Shown in pieces: positions 36,337 through 45,007 of a DNA stretch of 64,000 nucleotides. The position numbers were made by a program, and so were the translations under genes. This DNA comes from an uncultured Lachnospiraceae bacterium (GTDB lineage Bacteria; Bacillota; Clostridia; Lachnospirales; Lachnospiraceae). Positions within the stretch are counted from its first letter, which is position 1; each line of letters opens with the position of its first letter. The stretch is taken from NCBI GenBank assembly GCA_947178145.1, contig CAMWXE010000013.1, positions 1-64,000 on the forward strand. Reading direction: 5' to 3'. The notes under the pieces are model-generated. The model did not search any database. It was not told the DNA's origin and was given only the letters and a program-made list of their open reading frames with translations.

Positions 36337-36837
36337 ATGATGAGGCTGGAAGAGTACGGTTTAACAGAAGAATTTTCCCGGATGATAACAGACTACATAG
36401 AGGAGATCAGGGAACTGTTGTCATCCAATCTGTGGGAGAATATCTTTCTGAATAGTTCGAAGAACGAAGTTTTTATATTTTGGCTGCTCTATCAAAAGGG
36501 CGAGGTGAACATGACCGAAATTGCGGATTACATTCATGTGCCGCTGAACACCGCAACGGGAATTATCAGCCGCATGGAGAAAAACGGACTGGTCGTGAGA
36601 ACCCGCTCCGAGGAGGATAAGCGGGTCGTCAACATTGGATTCAGTGAAAAAGGGATGGAACAGTTTGAGGCGCTGATCAGGGAACTCGTTTCCTATGGCT
36701 TGAAAGTTATGGGTTCCTTTACAAAAGACGAGATGGAACTTTTTTATAAAATGACTTCCAAGATTATGGTAATCCTGAGACAGGAGAACAGGAAAGAGAA
36801 AGCTCCGAAAAAAGTGCGGAAGATTACAATTGAATAA
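36337..36837 (+). CDS. MarR-family transcription regulator
   Basis: A 166-residue winged-helix regulator. The core VFIFWLLYQKGEVNMTEIADYIHVPLNTATGIISRMEKNG (cut here into its parts: helix 2-3, recognition helix, wing) is typical of MarR. The wing is RTRSEEDKRVV. The start may be either ATG 36337 or 36340; the ribosome site is weak. It precedes the paired Get3/ArsA genes by about 160 bp and may control them through the tandem repeats between. Confidence 0.85.
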   Translation: MMRLEEYGLTEEFSRMITDYIEEIRELLSSNLWENIFLNSSKNEVFIFWLLYQKGEVNMTEIADYIHVPLNTATGIISRMEKNGLVVRTRSEEDKRVVNIGFSEKGMEQFEALIRELVSYGLKVMGSFTKDEMELFYKMTSKIMVILRQENRKEKAPKKVRKITIE

Positions 36838-36890
36838 AATGTTATCAGGCAGCCGGCGGGCTGCTTAAAACAGGGTAAATACTTCGAGTA

Positions 36891-36938
36891 TAGAACTATT
36901 CTGAACAAAGACTATTCGAAATAAAGACTATTCGAATC
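36891..36938. repeat. Three tandem 16-bp repeats (iterons)
   Basis: Three head-to-tail units: TAGAACTATTCTGAAC (36891-36906), AAAGACTATTCGAAAT (36907-36922) and AAAGACTATTCGAATC (36923-36938). The shared core is ACTATTC(T)GAA. They sit 60 bp before the first ArsA gene and 54 bp after the MarR gene, a position suited to an operator or activator array. Confidence 0.75.
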
Positions 36939-36998
36939 AGGAATGATTGTGATTCGGGGATTTAAAACAGTTTTCATATGATAGAAATGGAGGATATC

Positions 36999-38177
36999 AT
37001 GAAAAGAATTTACATCTTTACAGGTAAAGGCGGTGTGGGAAAGAGCAGTGTCGCGGCGGCCCATGCCGTCAGGAGTGCGGAGGAAGGGAAGAAGACCCTG
37101 CTCGTGAGCACGGACATGGCGCATAATCTGGGGGACATCTTCGAGCATAAGCTGGGAAAGGAGGCGGAAACAGTACTGCCCAATCTTGACGCCTATGAGA
37201 TTGACCCGGAGTATGTGATGGAGAATGATTTTTCCGCTGTAATGAATTACCTCGCAGGCCTTTTCCCGGAGACGGAGGAGGGCAGCATGCAGAATATGGG
37301 AATGATACCGGGGATGGAAGAGCTGTTTTCGCTGCTCAAGATTGCGGACATTTATCACAAAGAAGAGTATGAGAGAATCATCGTAGACTGCGCACCCACC
37401 GGCGAGACCTTGTCGCTGTTAAAATTTCCCGAGCTGCTTTCGTGGTATATGGAAAAATTTTTCCCAATTGGAAAGGTGGCAGTGCGGATGCTGGCGCCTG
37501 TTTCCAAAGCGGCGTTTCAGGTTGAGATGCCAAATAAAACTGCCATGAATGAGATCGAGAAAATGTTCCTGAAATTAGTGGAGCTGCAGGAGCTTCTGAA
37601 AGACCGGGCGATTACCAGCGTCAGAATTGTGACAACGCCGGAGAAAATGGTCGTAGAGGAGACGAAGCGCAATTATATGTACCTGAATCTCTACAATTTC
37701 AATGTTGACGGAATCTATATCAACAGGATTTTGCCACAGGATTTGGACAATGACTTTTTTACACAGTGGATTGCCATTCAGAGGGAATATATCGCCTGCA
37801 TCAAAGAGAGCTTCGCTGCCCTGCCGATTTATGAAATCCCGTGGTATGACGAGGAACTCAGGGGAGAGAAGGCCATTCGGAGGATTGTGGAGGACGTGTT
37901 GGCAAGAAGCGACGTGTTTGCAGTGAAAAATATCACGGAGCGGGAGTGTTTTGAACAGACAGAGGCGGGATATCAGCTGAAGGTTTTTCTGCCTTGTGCA
38001 GACAAGAAAGATATCGATTTGTACCAGGCCGCGGCGGATCTTGTGATTAAGACAGGAAATTTCAAGCGCAGCATTCCGCTCCCCAACATACTCCGCAGCT
38101 ATGTGGTCACAGGTGCAAAACTGGAAGGCGGAATACTGTGTATCCGGTTTGAGAAAGGAAGGAATGAAAATGAATAG
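36999..38177 (+). CDS. Get3/ArsA-family ATPase 1 with Hsp20-like C-terminus
   Basis: A 392-residue single-unit ATPase of the ArsA/Get3 family. The deviant Walker A is FTGKGGVGKSS (about 7-17), switch I includes STDMAHNLGD, and Walker B DCAPTGETL lies near 123. The last 65 residues (LKVFLPCADKKD to LCIRFEK) match the ArsA_HSP20 alpha-crystallin-like domain found in Get3d-type proteins. No arsenite-binding cysteine triplet is seen, so arsenic export is unlikely. ATG 36999 follows GGAGG by 5 bases. The gene overlaps the next small gene by 8 bases. Confidence 0.88.
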   Translation: MKRIYIFTGKGGVGKSSVAAAHAVRSAEEGKKTLLVSTDMAHNLGDIFEHKLGKEAETVLPNLDAYEIDPEYVMENDFSAVMNYLAGLFPETEEGSMQNMGMIPGMEELFSLLKIADIYHKEEYERIIVDCAPTGETLSLLKFPELLSWYMEKFFPIGKVAVRMLAPVSKAAFQVEMPNKTAMNEIEKMFLKLVELQELLKDRAITSVRIVTTPEKMVVEETKRNYMYLNLYNFNVDGIYINRILPQDLDNDFFTQWIAIQREYIACIKESFAALPIYEIPWYDEELRGEKAIRRIVEDVLARSDVFAVKNITERECFEQTEAGYQLKVFLPCADKKDIDLYQAAADLVIKTGNFKRSIPLPNILRSYVVTGAKLEGGILCIRFEKGRNENE

Positions 38178-38406
38178 GGAAATATGGAATCGATTGAAAA
38201 TGGCAGGGGAATACCAGAAAAAGGCCATATATGCACTGTTCCCGGAAAAGGTAAGCAGGCATTTGGACGTGATTGAAACAGAACTGAAAATGATGGCTGT
38301 GGAAATCGCTGCGGATGTGGTGAGGGAATGCAGGAAATGTGATGGCAGCAGCGCTGGGCAGGATGATAAAAAAGAACCGGAAGTGAAGAAAGTCGACATT
38401 GTATAA
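38170..38406 (+). CDS. Small helical protein between the two ATPases
   Basis: Seventy-eight residues, not recognised. A basic, helical N-terminal half (MNREIWNRLKMAGEYQKKAI) is followed by an amphipathic helix and a charged tail ending KKVDIV. One CRKC near 54-57 could bind metal. GGAAGG lies just before the ATG, and the gene overlaps the upstream ATPase and ends 15 bp before the next. It is therefore almost certainly translated with both and may be their partner or regulator. Confidence 0.7.
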   Translation: MNREIWNRLKMAGEYQKKAIYALFPEKVSRHLDVIETELKMMAVEIAADVVRECRKCDGSSAGQDDKKEPEVKKVDIV

Positions 38407-38421
38407 AACAGGGGGCGGACG

Positions 38422-39576
38422 ATGAGGATTATTATCTATACAGGGAAAGGCGGCGTGGGAAAGACCAGTATGGCAGCAGCGACCGCATTAAAAATAGCGA
38501 AGGATGGGAAAAAAGTGCTCGTGATGAGCACAGACCAGGCGCACAGCCTGGGGGATTCCTTTGACCGGAAAGTCGGAAAGGAGCCTGTGAAAATCACAGA
38601 AAATCTGTACGCAGTGGAAATTGACACCGTGTATGAAAGCGAGAAGAGCTGGGGAAATTTAAAGGATTATATCAAACGGCTGCTCACCGCAAGAGGCGGG
38701 GGAGGTATCGAAGCGGAGGAATTATTAGTATTTCCAGGATTGGAAGAACTCTTTTCGATGTTTCAGATATTGGATGTGTATGAGAGCGGCGCCTACGATA
38801 CGATTATCGTGGATTGTGCGCCCACGGGGGAGACCTTGTCGCTTCTGAAATATCCTGAGCGCCTGTCGGGTTTTGTGAAAAGGATTCTTCCAATCGAGCG
38901 GACAGCGACTAAGACGGTTGGAAGAGTGATCGAAAAGACGATGAAGGTTCCCATGCCAAAGGACAATGTGTTTGATGACATCGAGTCCCTGATGGAGAGG
39001 ATGAAGAATCTGCAAAAGCTTTTGCTGGACAAGGAGACTGTGAGCCTGCGCGTGGTCACGACGCCGGAGAGAATCGTGATTGGCGAGGCGAAGCGCAACT
39101 TTACCTGTCTGTATCTGTATCACTATAATGTAGATGCGGTGATCGTAAATCATATTTATCCCCGGGAGGCGATGGAAGGATATTTTAACAAATGGACGCA
39201 GATGCAGGAGGAAGCTTTGCAGGAAATAGCGGAATGCTTTAGTGAAGTGCCCCGCTTTTATGTGGAGCTGCAGCAGCGCGAGCTTCGCACTGTAGAGATG
39301 CTGGAGACCCTGGGAGAACAGATTTTCAGGGCGTGCAATCCCAATGATGTGCTTTTTCAACAGAAAATATATGAAGTGAATGCAGAGGAAAGGAGTCTTA
39401 GAATTTACCTGCCCTTTGCCGACAAAGATGAGCTGCGGCTCGAGCAGGAGAAAAATGAACTGCTGGTGGGCGTGCGAAATGAGAACCGCAGGTTTCCGAT
39501 ACCGCCAGAGTTTGCCGGAATGGAAGTCGCGGGGGCAAGATTTGAGGATGGGTATTTGAATATCCGGTTTGATTAG
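38422..39576 (+). CDS. Get3/ArsA-family ATPase 2 with Hsp20-like C-terminus
   Basis: A 384-residue paralogue of the ATPase two genes upstream. Motifs are YTGKGGVGKTS (about 5-15), STDQAHSLGD and DCAPTGETL, and the C-terminal Hsp20-like domain runs from RIYLPFADKDE to LNIRFD. The pair resembles a split ArsA (two halves on separate chains), so they may form heterodimers. ArsA needs a membrane partner (ArsB); none is nearby. A Get3d-like role in handling membrane proteins or cofactors is as plausible. Confidence 0.88.
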   Translation: MRIIIYTGKGGVGKTSMAAATALKIAKDGKKVLVMSTDQAHSLGDSFDRKVGKEPVKITENLYAVEIDTVYESEKSWGNLKDYIKRLLTARGGGGIEAEELLVFPGLEELFSMFQILDVYESGAYDTIIVDCAPTGETLSLLKYPERLSGFVKRILPIERTATKTVGRVIEKTMKVPMPKDNVFDDIESLMERMKNLQKLLLDKETVSLRVVTTPERIVIGEAKRNFTCLYLYHYNVDAVIVNHIYPREAMEGYFNKWTQMQEEALQEIAECFSEVPRFYVELQQRELRTVEMLETLGEQIFRACNPNDVLFQQKIYEVNAEERSLRIYLPFADKDELRLEQEKNELLVGVRNENRRFPIPPEFAGMEVAGARFEDGYLNIRFD

Positions 39577-39693
39577 AAAATGCTTTCTGTCATTTACCAG
39601 AGGGAAAAATGGCGCTTTTGTTTACAGATTCGAATTCCAATGTTACAATGATACTGTATCTAGATTACAGGTTTTCGGAGGAGTGAAGCATAC

Positions 39694-40065
39694 ATGAATT
39701 ATAGACCGCTGCCGACTGGGATCAGCGATTTTGCGGAGATGATTCGATAGCACAGCACAAAAAGCCTCGCCGTAGCCCACTACGTCTGCGTTTTTTGTAC
39801 TGCACTCTCGAAGAAATATCCTGCGCAATCTGTATCACTTATTTTCCTACAGTTCCTTAAGGTTGCAAAAGATATTGACGAGATGGATGCGAGGGCGGAC
39901 GAGGCAGTCCATCAGATAGAGGACAAGAAGTATGATATGGATCTCAGAGATGACGGATACAAGTATGTGAGCTATTATGGAATCGCTTTCTGCGGCAAGG
40001 AGTGCGTCGTGCACTGTAAACCGTGCGAAGCAACAATTTTAAGAAACTTGAAAGGCAATTCCTGA
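39694..40065 (+). pseudogene. Collapsed AAA-ATPase-like/PD-(D/E)XK gene
   Basis: AGGAG and an ATG begin MNYRPLPTGISDFAEMIR, the standard opening of the AAA-ATPase-like/DUF1703 family, then a TAG at 39748-39750. From about 39840 the frame resumes with KVAKDIDEMDARADEA and VSYYGIAFCGKEC, the usual C-terminus of the same family. About 450 central residues (ATPase and nuclease core) are missing, with a 58-bp palindrome in their place. Confidence 0.75.
39749..39806. repeat. 58-bp imperfect palindrome
   Basis: Arms 39749-39775 and 39780-39806 are near-complementary around a CCCA loop (CGTAG at 39771-39775, CTACG at 39780-39784), with matching AAAAA/TTTTTT and ACAGCACA/TGTACTGC stretches outside. 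It resembles a small REP or MITE-type element, and it lies exactly where the collapsed gene is interrupted. Confidence 0.65.
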
Positions 40066-40175
40066 CGAAGCAAAGGTGACGGATTCTGCACAGGAGCGGT
40101 CAGGCATCTGCTGGATATCCAGGCTGTCAAGGGCAATCTGGAACATTGCAGACTTTGATATAGGAGGAACATAAT

Positions 40176-41069
40176 ATGGCGGCGTATTTATTTGCACATT
40201 TTATCGGCGAGGAGAAAAACGGCGAGCAGATCTATTTTTCAGTGAGTGAGGATGGGCTGCACTGGAAGGACTTAAATAATGGAAAGCCAGTGCTGATCTC
40301 ACAGACAGGAACCTGTGGAGTGCGCGATCCGTTTCTGGTCAGGAATCCGCATACGGACACCATTTATCTGATTGCCACAGATTTGCGGATTGAGGCAGGC
40401 AGAGGGTGGAAGGATGCACAGGAAAATGGAAGCAGGAGCATTATCGTGTGGGAGACAGAGGATTTCGTGCACTGGTCAAAAGAGCGGAGCTGTGAAGTGG
40501 GGCTTCCCGGTGCCGGGGATGTGTGGGCGCCGGAAGCGGTGTATGACAGGGAAAAAGAAGCCTTTCTGGTATTCTTTGCCTCCAAGGTAAAAAACGAGGG
40601 AGATACAGAGGGAAAGCACAGGATTTATGCTGCATATACAAAAGATTTTCAGGAGTTTTCAGAGACATTTCTCTATATGGAAAAAGAGATGGATGTCATC
40701 GATACTACGATACTGGAAAGCGAGGGGTATTATTACCGTGTGTCCAAGGATGAGACAGATAAAAGGCTCATTCTGGAGAAGTCCGATTCCCTTACAGGGG
40801 AGTTTGTCAAAATTGATTCCCCTGTACTGGAAGACCTGGTCGGTGTGGAGGGACCCGAGGGGTATCTGCTTCCCGACGGAAAGACATGGTGTCTGATCGC
40901 GGACCAGTTTATGGCAGGAAAAGGTTATCTTCCGATGCTGACAGAAAATCTGTCCTCCGGTGATTTCAGAATCCTGTCGCCAGAGGAGTATGACATGGGA
41001 AAGACAAAGAAACGCCACGGCGGTATTCTTCAGATTACGGACGAAGAGTACGAAAGGCTGCTGCTGTGA
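40176..41069 (+). CDS. Glycoside hydrolase family 43-like enzyme
   Basis: A 297-residue five-bladed beta-propeller enzyme, probably an arabinofuranosidase or xylosidase. Early catalytic-type segments are ISQTGTCGVRDPFLVRNP near 42-59 and the acidic APEAVYDREKEAFLVFF near 111-127; a later WGDVE-like acid is GVEGPEGYLLPDGK near 224-237. There is no signal peptide, so it would act on sugars in the cytoplasm. AGGAGG lies before the ATG. It is near the GH51 arabinofuranosidase at 45 kb, fitting arabinan or arabinoxylan use. Confidence 0.82.
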   Translation: MAAYLFAHFIGEEKNGEQIYFSVSEDGLHWKDLNNGKPVLISQTGTCGVRDPFLVRNPHTDTIYLIATDLRIEAGRGWKDAQENGSRSIIVWETEDFVHWSKERSCEVGLPGAGDVWAPEAVYDREKEAFLVFFASKVKNEGDTEGKHRIYAAYTKDFQEFSETFLYMEKEMDVIDTTILESEGYYYRVSKDETDKRLILEKSDSLTGEFVKIDSPVLEDLVGVEGPEGYLLPDGKTWCLIADQFMAGKGYLPMLTENLSSGDFRILSPEEYDMGKTKKRHGGILQITDEEYERLLL

Positions 41070-41125
41070 ATTAGAGAGACAAAAATGATCGTGCGATAGC
41101 AGCGCAATGGTCCGAAGTCGTAATA

Positions 41126-41704
41126 TCAGGCCTGATACCCGACAATTTCGTAGATATCTTTTCCGGCCTTCGCGGAGAAATAAGCTTTCAATGCCATATT
41201 TTTATCCCATTTTTCCTGTGGATAGTTTCCGTATCGGCGCGCTACGTCTGACATGCGCGCCTCCATCGTCATGACACCCTCAGCTCCTGCCATGCTGTCG
41301 CAGAGCTGAATCAGGCGGTCATAGTCATCGTATTCTGTCGCAGCCAGCGCTTCCTCAAGCTCTTTGACCGCATCGTCCTGAATGTCAAAATTTCCGATGT
41401 AATCATGGATATCCTGGATGCTGAAGGAGTGTGTCAGGCAGATTCTGGCTGCTTCATCGTAGCCGAGTTTGCGCATATAATGATAGCCGTCATAGATATG
41501 TCCCATATGTTTTACACCAAATTTTCTGCCGATATCGTGCAGAAGACCTAATATATAAGCCTTTTCACTGTCCATGCCTGCGCAGGCTCCGGCAATCTGT
41601 TCTGCACACCGGGCGGTTATTTTGCTGTGGTTTACCCACGCTCCCGGGTTGCATTGTTCTGCATCTCTTAATAGATTTTCCGCTGTATTTCGATCTGGTA
41701 ACAT
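41126..41704 (-). CDS. HD-domain phosphohydrolase
   Basis: A 192-residue protein with HD-domain metal ligands: H26 in WVNHS, the HD pair in GLLHDIGRKFG near 54-64, and D130-type Asp in YDRLIQLCDSM. HD proteins hydrolyse nucleotides or phosphates; the substrate here is not visible. GAGGAGG precedes the ATG on the minus strand. It diverges from the TetR gene and shares a 200-bp region with it. Confidence 0.85.
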   Translation of the reverse strand: MLPDRNTAENLLRDAEQCNPGAWVNHSKITARCAEQIAGACAGMDSEKAYILGLLHDIGRKFGVKHMGHIYDGYHYMRKLGYDEAARICLTHSFSIQDIHDYIGNFDIQDDAVKELEEALAATEYDDYDRLIQLCDSMAGAEGVMTMEARMSDVARRYGNYPQEKWDKNMALKAYFSAKAGKDIYEIVGYQA

Positions 41705-41839
41705 AGTAGCCTCCTCGTATTTTAAATTGTATTGTGTATTGGCTGTACAATGACAGACTGCATGGTTATCCGTGCAGTGAAATCAGTATACCATTTTCCG
41801 GCTGTAAAAGACAAGGCTGTTTTTGCTCAGCTGCCTATC

Positions 41840-41876
41840 TTGACGCTGAATCAAAAATATGATAGTATTACTATCA
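41840..41876 (+). promoter_or_regulatory. TetR promoter and operator
   Basis: TTGACG (41840-41845), 17 bp, TAGTAT (41863-41868). A perfect 17-bp dyad TGATAGTATTACTATCA (41860-41876) covers the -10 box. This is the likely binding site of the TetR protein encoded 30 bp downstream, giving autorepression of the arabinan operon. Confidence 0.75.
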
Positions 41877-41905
41877 CAAAATAAAAACAGAGGGAGGTGT
41901 TGATT

Positions 41906-42583
41906 TTGGGAGAATCCCGGATACGGAAGCAGCAGATGGAACAGCGCACACAGCAGATTCTTCATGCTGCATTGAAACTTTTTTGCGAGAAAGGGATTGA
42001 GGATACATCCGTCGAGGAGATTGCCAAAGCGGCGGATGTGGGACCGGCCACGGTCTATCGCTATTTCGAGACGAAAGCAGAGCTTGCGATCTCAGCGGGA
42101 ATTTCCTACTGGCAGAAGGTTTCAGACAAGTATGTAGGCGTGCTGTCGGAAGAAAATTATCAGAGAAAGAAGGGATACGGTCAGCTGCAATGCATTTTTC
42201 ACATTTTTGAGGAGCTTTTCAGGGAGGAGTGTCCCTTTCTGAAATTTCTGCAGGAGTTTGACATTTTTGTCCGGAAATACCAGATTTCAAAGGAGCGGCT
42301 CGCGGAATACGAGGAGGGAATCCTGAATCTGAAATCTTATGTGACAGATGCATTGGAAAAGGGACTTGAGGATGGAAGTCTGGATTTTCCGTATACTGTT
42401 GACGAGGTGTATTTTTCGGTGATGCATATGCTGCTCAGTCTGATGCAGAAGCTGTCCTGCAATGGCAGTATTCTTTTGTCGGACGAGCGGGTGGCGCTGA
42501 CATTGCAGATTAACATTGCAGGAGATTTGATTCTGCGGGGACTTGGCGGTTTCCATGCAGAGAATTTGGAGGGTATGGTATGA
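41906..42583 (+). CDS. TetR-family repressor of the arabinan operon
   Basis: A 225-residue regulator with the N-terminal TetR HTH (QQILHAALKLFCEKG, then VEEIAKAADVGPATVYRYF near 38-56). The ligand domain is unassigned. The TTG at 41906 is chosen because GGGAGG lies 8 bases before it; earlier GTG and TTG codons overlap the ribosome site. Its end overlaps the symporter start by 4 bases (ATGA), so it is the first gene of that operon. Confidence 0.87.
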   Translation: MGESRIRKQQMEQRTQQILHAALKLFCEKGIEDTSVEEIAKAADVGPATVYRYFETKAELAISAGISYWQKVSDKYVGVLSEENYQRKKGYGQLQCIFHIFEELFREECPFLKFLQEFDIFVRKYQISKERLAEYEEGILNLKSYVTDALEKGLEDGSLDFPYTVDEVYFSVMHMLLSLMQKLSCNGSILLSDERVALTLQINIAGDLILRGLGGFHAENLEGMV

Positions 42584-43929
42584 AATCGTTATCTACAGGA
42601 AAAATGTGGCTTTTTGCGATGGGGCAGTTTGGCTGGTCATTGTTGTCCGGTTTGATATCAAACTGGCTGGTGTATTTCTATCAGCCGGACGAGGCATCGA
42701 TTGCGCAGGGGCAGACAGTGTTTATCCCACAGGGACTGGTTATTTTGGGGATTTTTACGGTGATTGGGGGCATTACGGCTTTCGGGCGGTTCTTTGACGC
42801 ATTTACAGACCCATGGATTGCGTCCCTGTCAGACCGCTGTACTTCGGAACAGGGAAGGCGTATTCCGTTCTTAAAATGGGCTTCTCTGCCGCTTGCCCTC
42901 TCCACAGTGCTTGTGTTCTGGCCGCCAGTCGGTCAGAACAGCTGGCTGAACGCCGGCTTCTTGTTTGTGATGGTGATGGCATATTACTTGTCAATTACGG
43001 CCTACTGTACGCCCTATAACGCCCTGATACCAGAGTTAGGGCACAACCAGCAGGAGCGGTTAAACATCTCAACCGTGATTTCCTTTACCTTTATCGCGGG
43101 AACGGCGGTCGCTTATCTGGCTCCGGTAATCTGGGGAACACTGATTCCGGTGTTTGGGCGCGTCAATGCGATCCGCGTGACATTCGCTGTCATGGCGGTG
43201 CTGGCTTTTGTGTGCATGCAGATACCAGTCTGGTCAATCAGGGAAAAGGAGTATGTCGATACAGTACCCTCACAGGATACAGCGTTTTCCTCGCTTGCTT
43301 CCACTTTTAAAAATAAGGAATTCTGTAAGTTCGTCGGATCGGATATTCTGTACTGGATTGCGATTACGATGTTTCAGACCGGACTTCCGTTTTTCGTGAC
43401 AAGCCTTTTGAAGCTTTCCGAGACGATGACGACGATCTACTTTGTCGGCATGACAGCACTGTCGCTGGTATTTTATATTCCGATTAACAGGCTGGCGCCG
43501 AAGCTCGGGAAAAAGAAGCTGATACTGGCGGCGTTTGTAATCTTTGCACTGTCTTATCTGTACACAGGATTTCTCGGAAGAATATCCGTGATTCCGGCAA
43601 ATGCACAAGGGTTGATTCTGATGGTGGTGGCGTCGTTGCCGATGGCGGTATTTGGCATTCTCCCCCAGGCAGTCGTTGCCGATATCGCACAGAGCGACGC
43701 AAAGCGCACAGGGAGCAACCGGGAGGGAATGTTCTATGCAGCCAGAACATTTGCGTTTAAACTTGGGCAGAGTCTGTCCATGCTGCTGTTTACAGCGGTT
43801 TCCACAATCGGAAGTACATCGGGGGCGGGATACCGCATCGCGGCGTTTGGGGCAGCATGTTTCTGCTTCCTGGGTGGAATCCTGTTTCTCTTTTATAATG
43901 AGCGCAAGATTAACAAGGATATTGCGTAG
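42580..43929 (+). CDS. GPH-family sugar:cation symporter
   Basis: A 449-residue, twelve-helix transporter of the glycoside-pentoside-hexuronide family. Marks are the start LWLFAMGQFGWSLLSGL-type segment, FFDAFTDPWIASLSDR near 70-85 and TPYNALIPELG near 140-150. It would import arabino- or xylo-oligosaccharides with Na+ or H+. The downstream esterase and GH51 enzyme lie in the same operon and support that substrate class. Confidence 0.9.
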   Translation: MKSLSTGKMWLFAMGQFGWSLLSGLISNWLVYFYQPDEASIAQGQTVFIPQGLVILGIFTVIGGITAFGRFFDAFTDPWIASLSDRCTSEQGRRIPFLKWASLPLALSTVLVFWPPVGQNSWLNAGFLFVMVMAYYLSITAYCTPYNALIPELGHNQQERLNISTVISFTFIAGTAVAYLAPVIWGTLIPVFGRVNAIRVTFAVMAVLAFVCMQIPVWSIREKEYVDTVPSQDTAFSSLASTFKNKEFCKFVGSDILYWIAITMFQTGLPFFVTSLLKLSETMTTIYFVGMTALSLVFYIPINRLAPKLGKKKLILAAFVIFALSYLYTGFLGRISVIPANAQGLILMVVASLPMAVFGILPQAVVADIAQSDAKRTGSNREGMFYAARTFAFKLGQSLSMLLFTAVSTIGSTSGAGYRIAAFGAACFCFLGGILFLFYNERKINKDIA

Positions 43930-43941
43930 GAGGGTATGGAA

Positions 43942-44961
43942 ATGGACAAAAGAGCAGTGTGTGATATGATATTGCCGGAAGAAGGATATGCGGAGGCGAT
44001 GGAGACCGTTGTCGAACCATATCTTGCGGAGCGGATGAGGACAGGATACTGTGAGCGCGAAAAGGGAAAGCGGATTTTTTACGCGCGATGTCTTTCAGAC
44101 CAGCCAAAGGGTGTCGTCATAATTTCCCATGGCTATACAGAGACAATCGAGAAGTACAAGGAAAATATATATTATTTTCTTTGCGGGGGATATCATGTCT
44201 TTATGCCGGAGCACTGCGGTCATGGGCGCAGTTACCGCATGCGCAGTGATGCGGACGATTTGTCGCTTGTGCATGTGGAGGATTATATACGGTATGTGGA
44301 TGACCTGCTGTATGTGAGCCGCATGGCGGCAGCAGAGTTTCCCGGACTGCCAGTCCTTCTGTATGGACATTCCATGGGTGGCGGGATTGCGGCGGCGGCA
44401 GCTGCGCGGGCACCAGGATTTTTTGACAGGCTCATCCTGTCCTCTCCGATGATCCGGCCAAGCAGTGCGCCTGTTCCGTGGCCTTTGGCGTGTGCGATTG
44501 CAAAGGTTTTCTGTGCTGTAGGAAAAGAGGAGCAGTATGTCATGGGGAATCATGCATATAGCGGACCAGAACCATTTGCCGGCAGTGCTGCTGTGTCGGA
44601 GGCGAGATTCAACTATTATCGGGAAAAACGGAGCCGGGAACCTTTATTTCAGATGAGTGCGGTATCTTACGGATGGCTTTGGCAGGCGGCACGGCTCAAC
44701 CGCTATCTGCAAAGGAAGGCATGGCGCGGCATCACCTGCCCTGTGCTGGTCTTTCAGGCGGAGTGCGAGACATATGTCTCCCGGATAGAACAGGAACGGT
44801 TTGTGCGGAAACTGAGCCGGCGCATGAAGGGGAAGGCGAAGCTTGTGCGGGTACGCGGTGTGAAGCATGAGATTTTTAACGCAGGCGCGCGGGTGCTGGA
44901 GCGTTATTGGTATAAAGTTTTGGGTCAAAAGAGCTTGAAAGAGTCTGCAAGTCTGTTATAA
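43942..44961 (+). CDS. Alpha/beta hydrolase (lysophospholipase/monoacylglycerol-lipase-like)
   Basis: A 339-residue serine hydrolase of the Hydrolase_4 family. The oxyanion HG lies in IISHGYTE near 56-63, the nucleophile elbow is GHSMGG near 133-138, and the C-terminal triad His is in VKHEIFNA near 311-318. ATG 43942 follows GGAGGG by 7 bases. Being inside the arabinan operon it may remove acyl or feruloyl groups from imported sugars, though lipid esters remain possible. Confidence 0.87.
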   Translation: MDKRAVCDMILPEEGYAEAMETVVEPYLAERMRTGYCEREKGKRIFYARCLSDQPKGVVIISHGYTETIEKYKENIYYFLCGGYHVFMPEHCGHGRSYRMRSDADDLSLVHVEDYIRYVDDLLYVSRMAAAEFPGLPVLLYGHSMGGGIAAAAAARAPGFFDRLILSSPMIRPSSAPVPWPLACAIAKVFCAVGKEEQYVMGNHAYSGPEPFAGSAAVSEARFNYYREKRSREPLFQMSAVSYGWLWQAARLNRYLQRKAWRGITCPVLVFQAECETYVSRIEQERFVRKLSRRMKGKAKLVRVRGVKHEIFNAGARVLERYWYKVLGQKSLKESASLL

Positions 44962-45007
44962 TGAGAGAAGAAATATTGTGTGCAAAACACAGAGGAGGAA
45001 AACGGAT

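Noticed and set aside
36891-36938. Possible CRISPR array
   Set aside because: The 16-bp units are head-to-tail without spacers and only three copies, with no cas genes.
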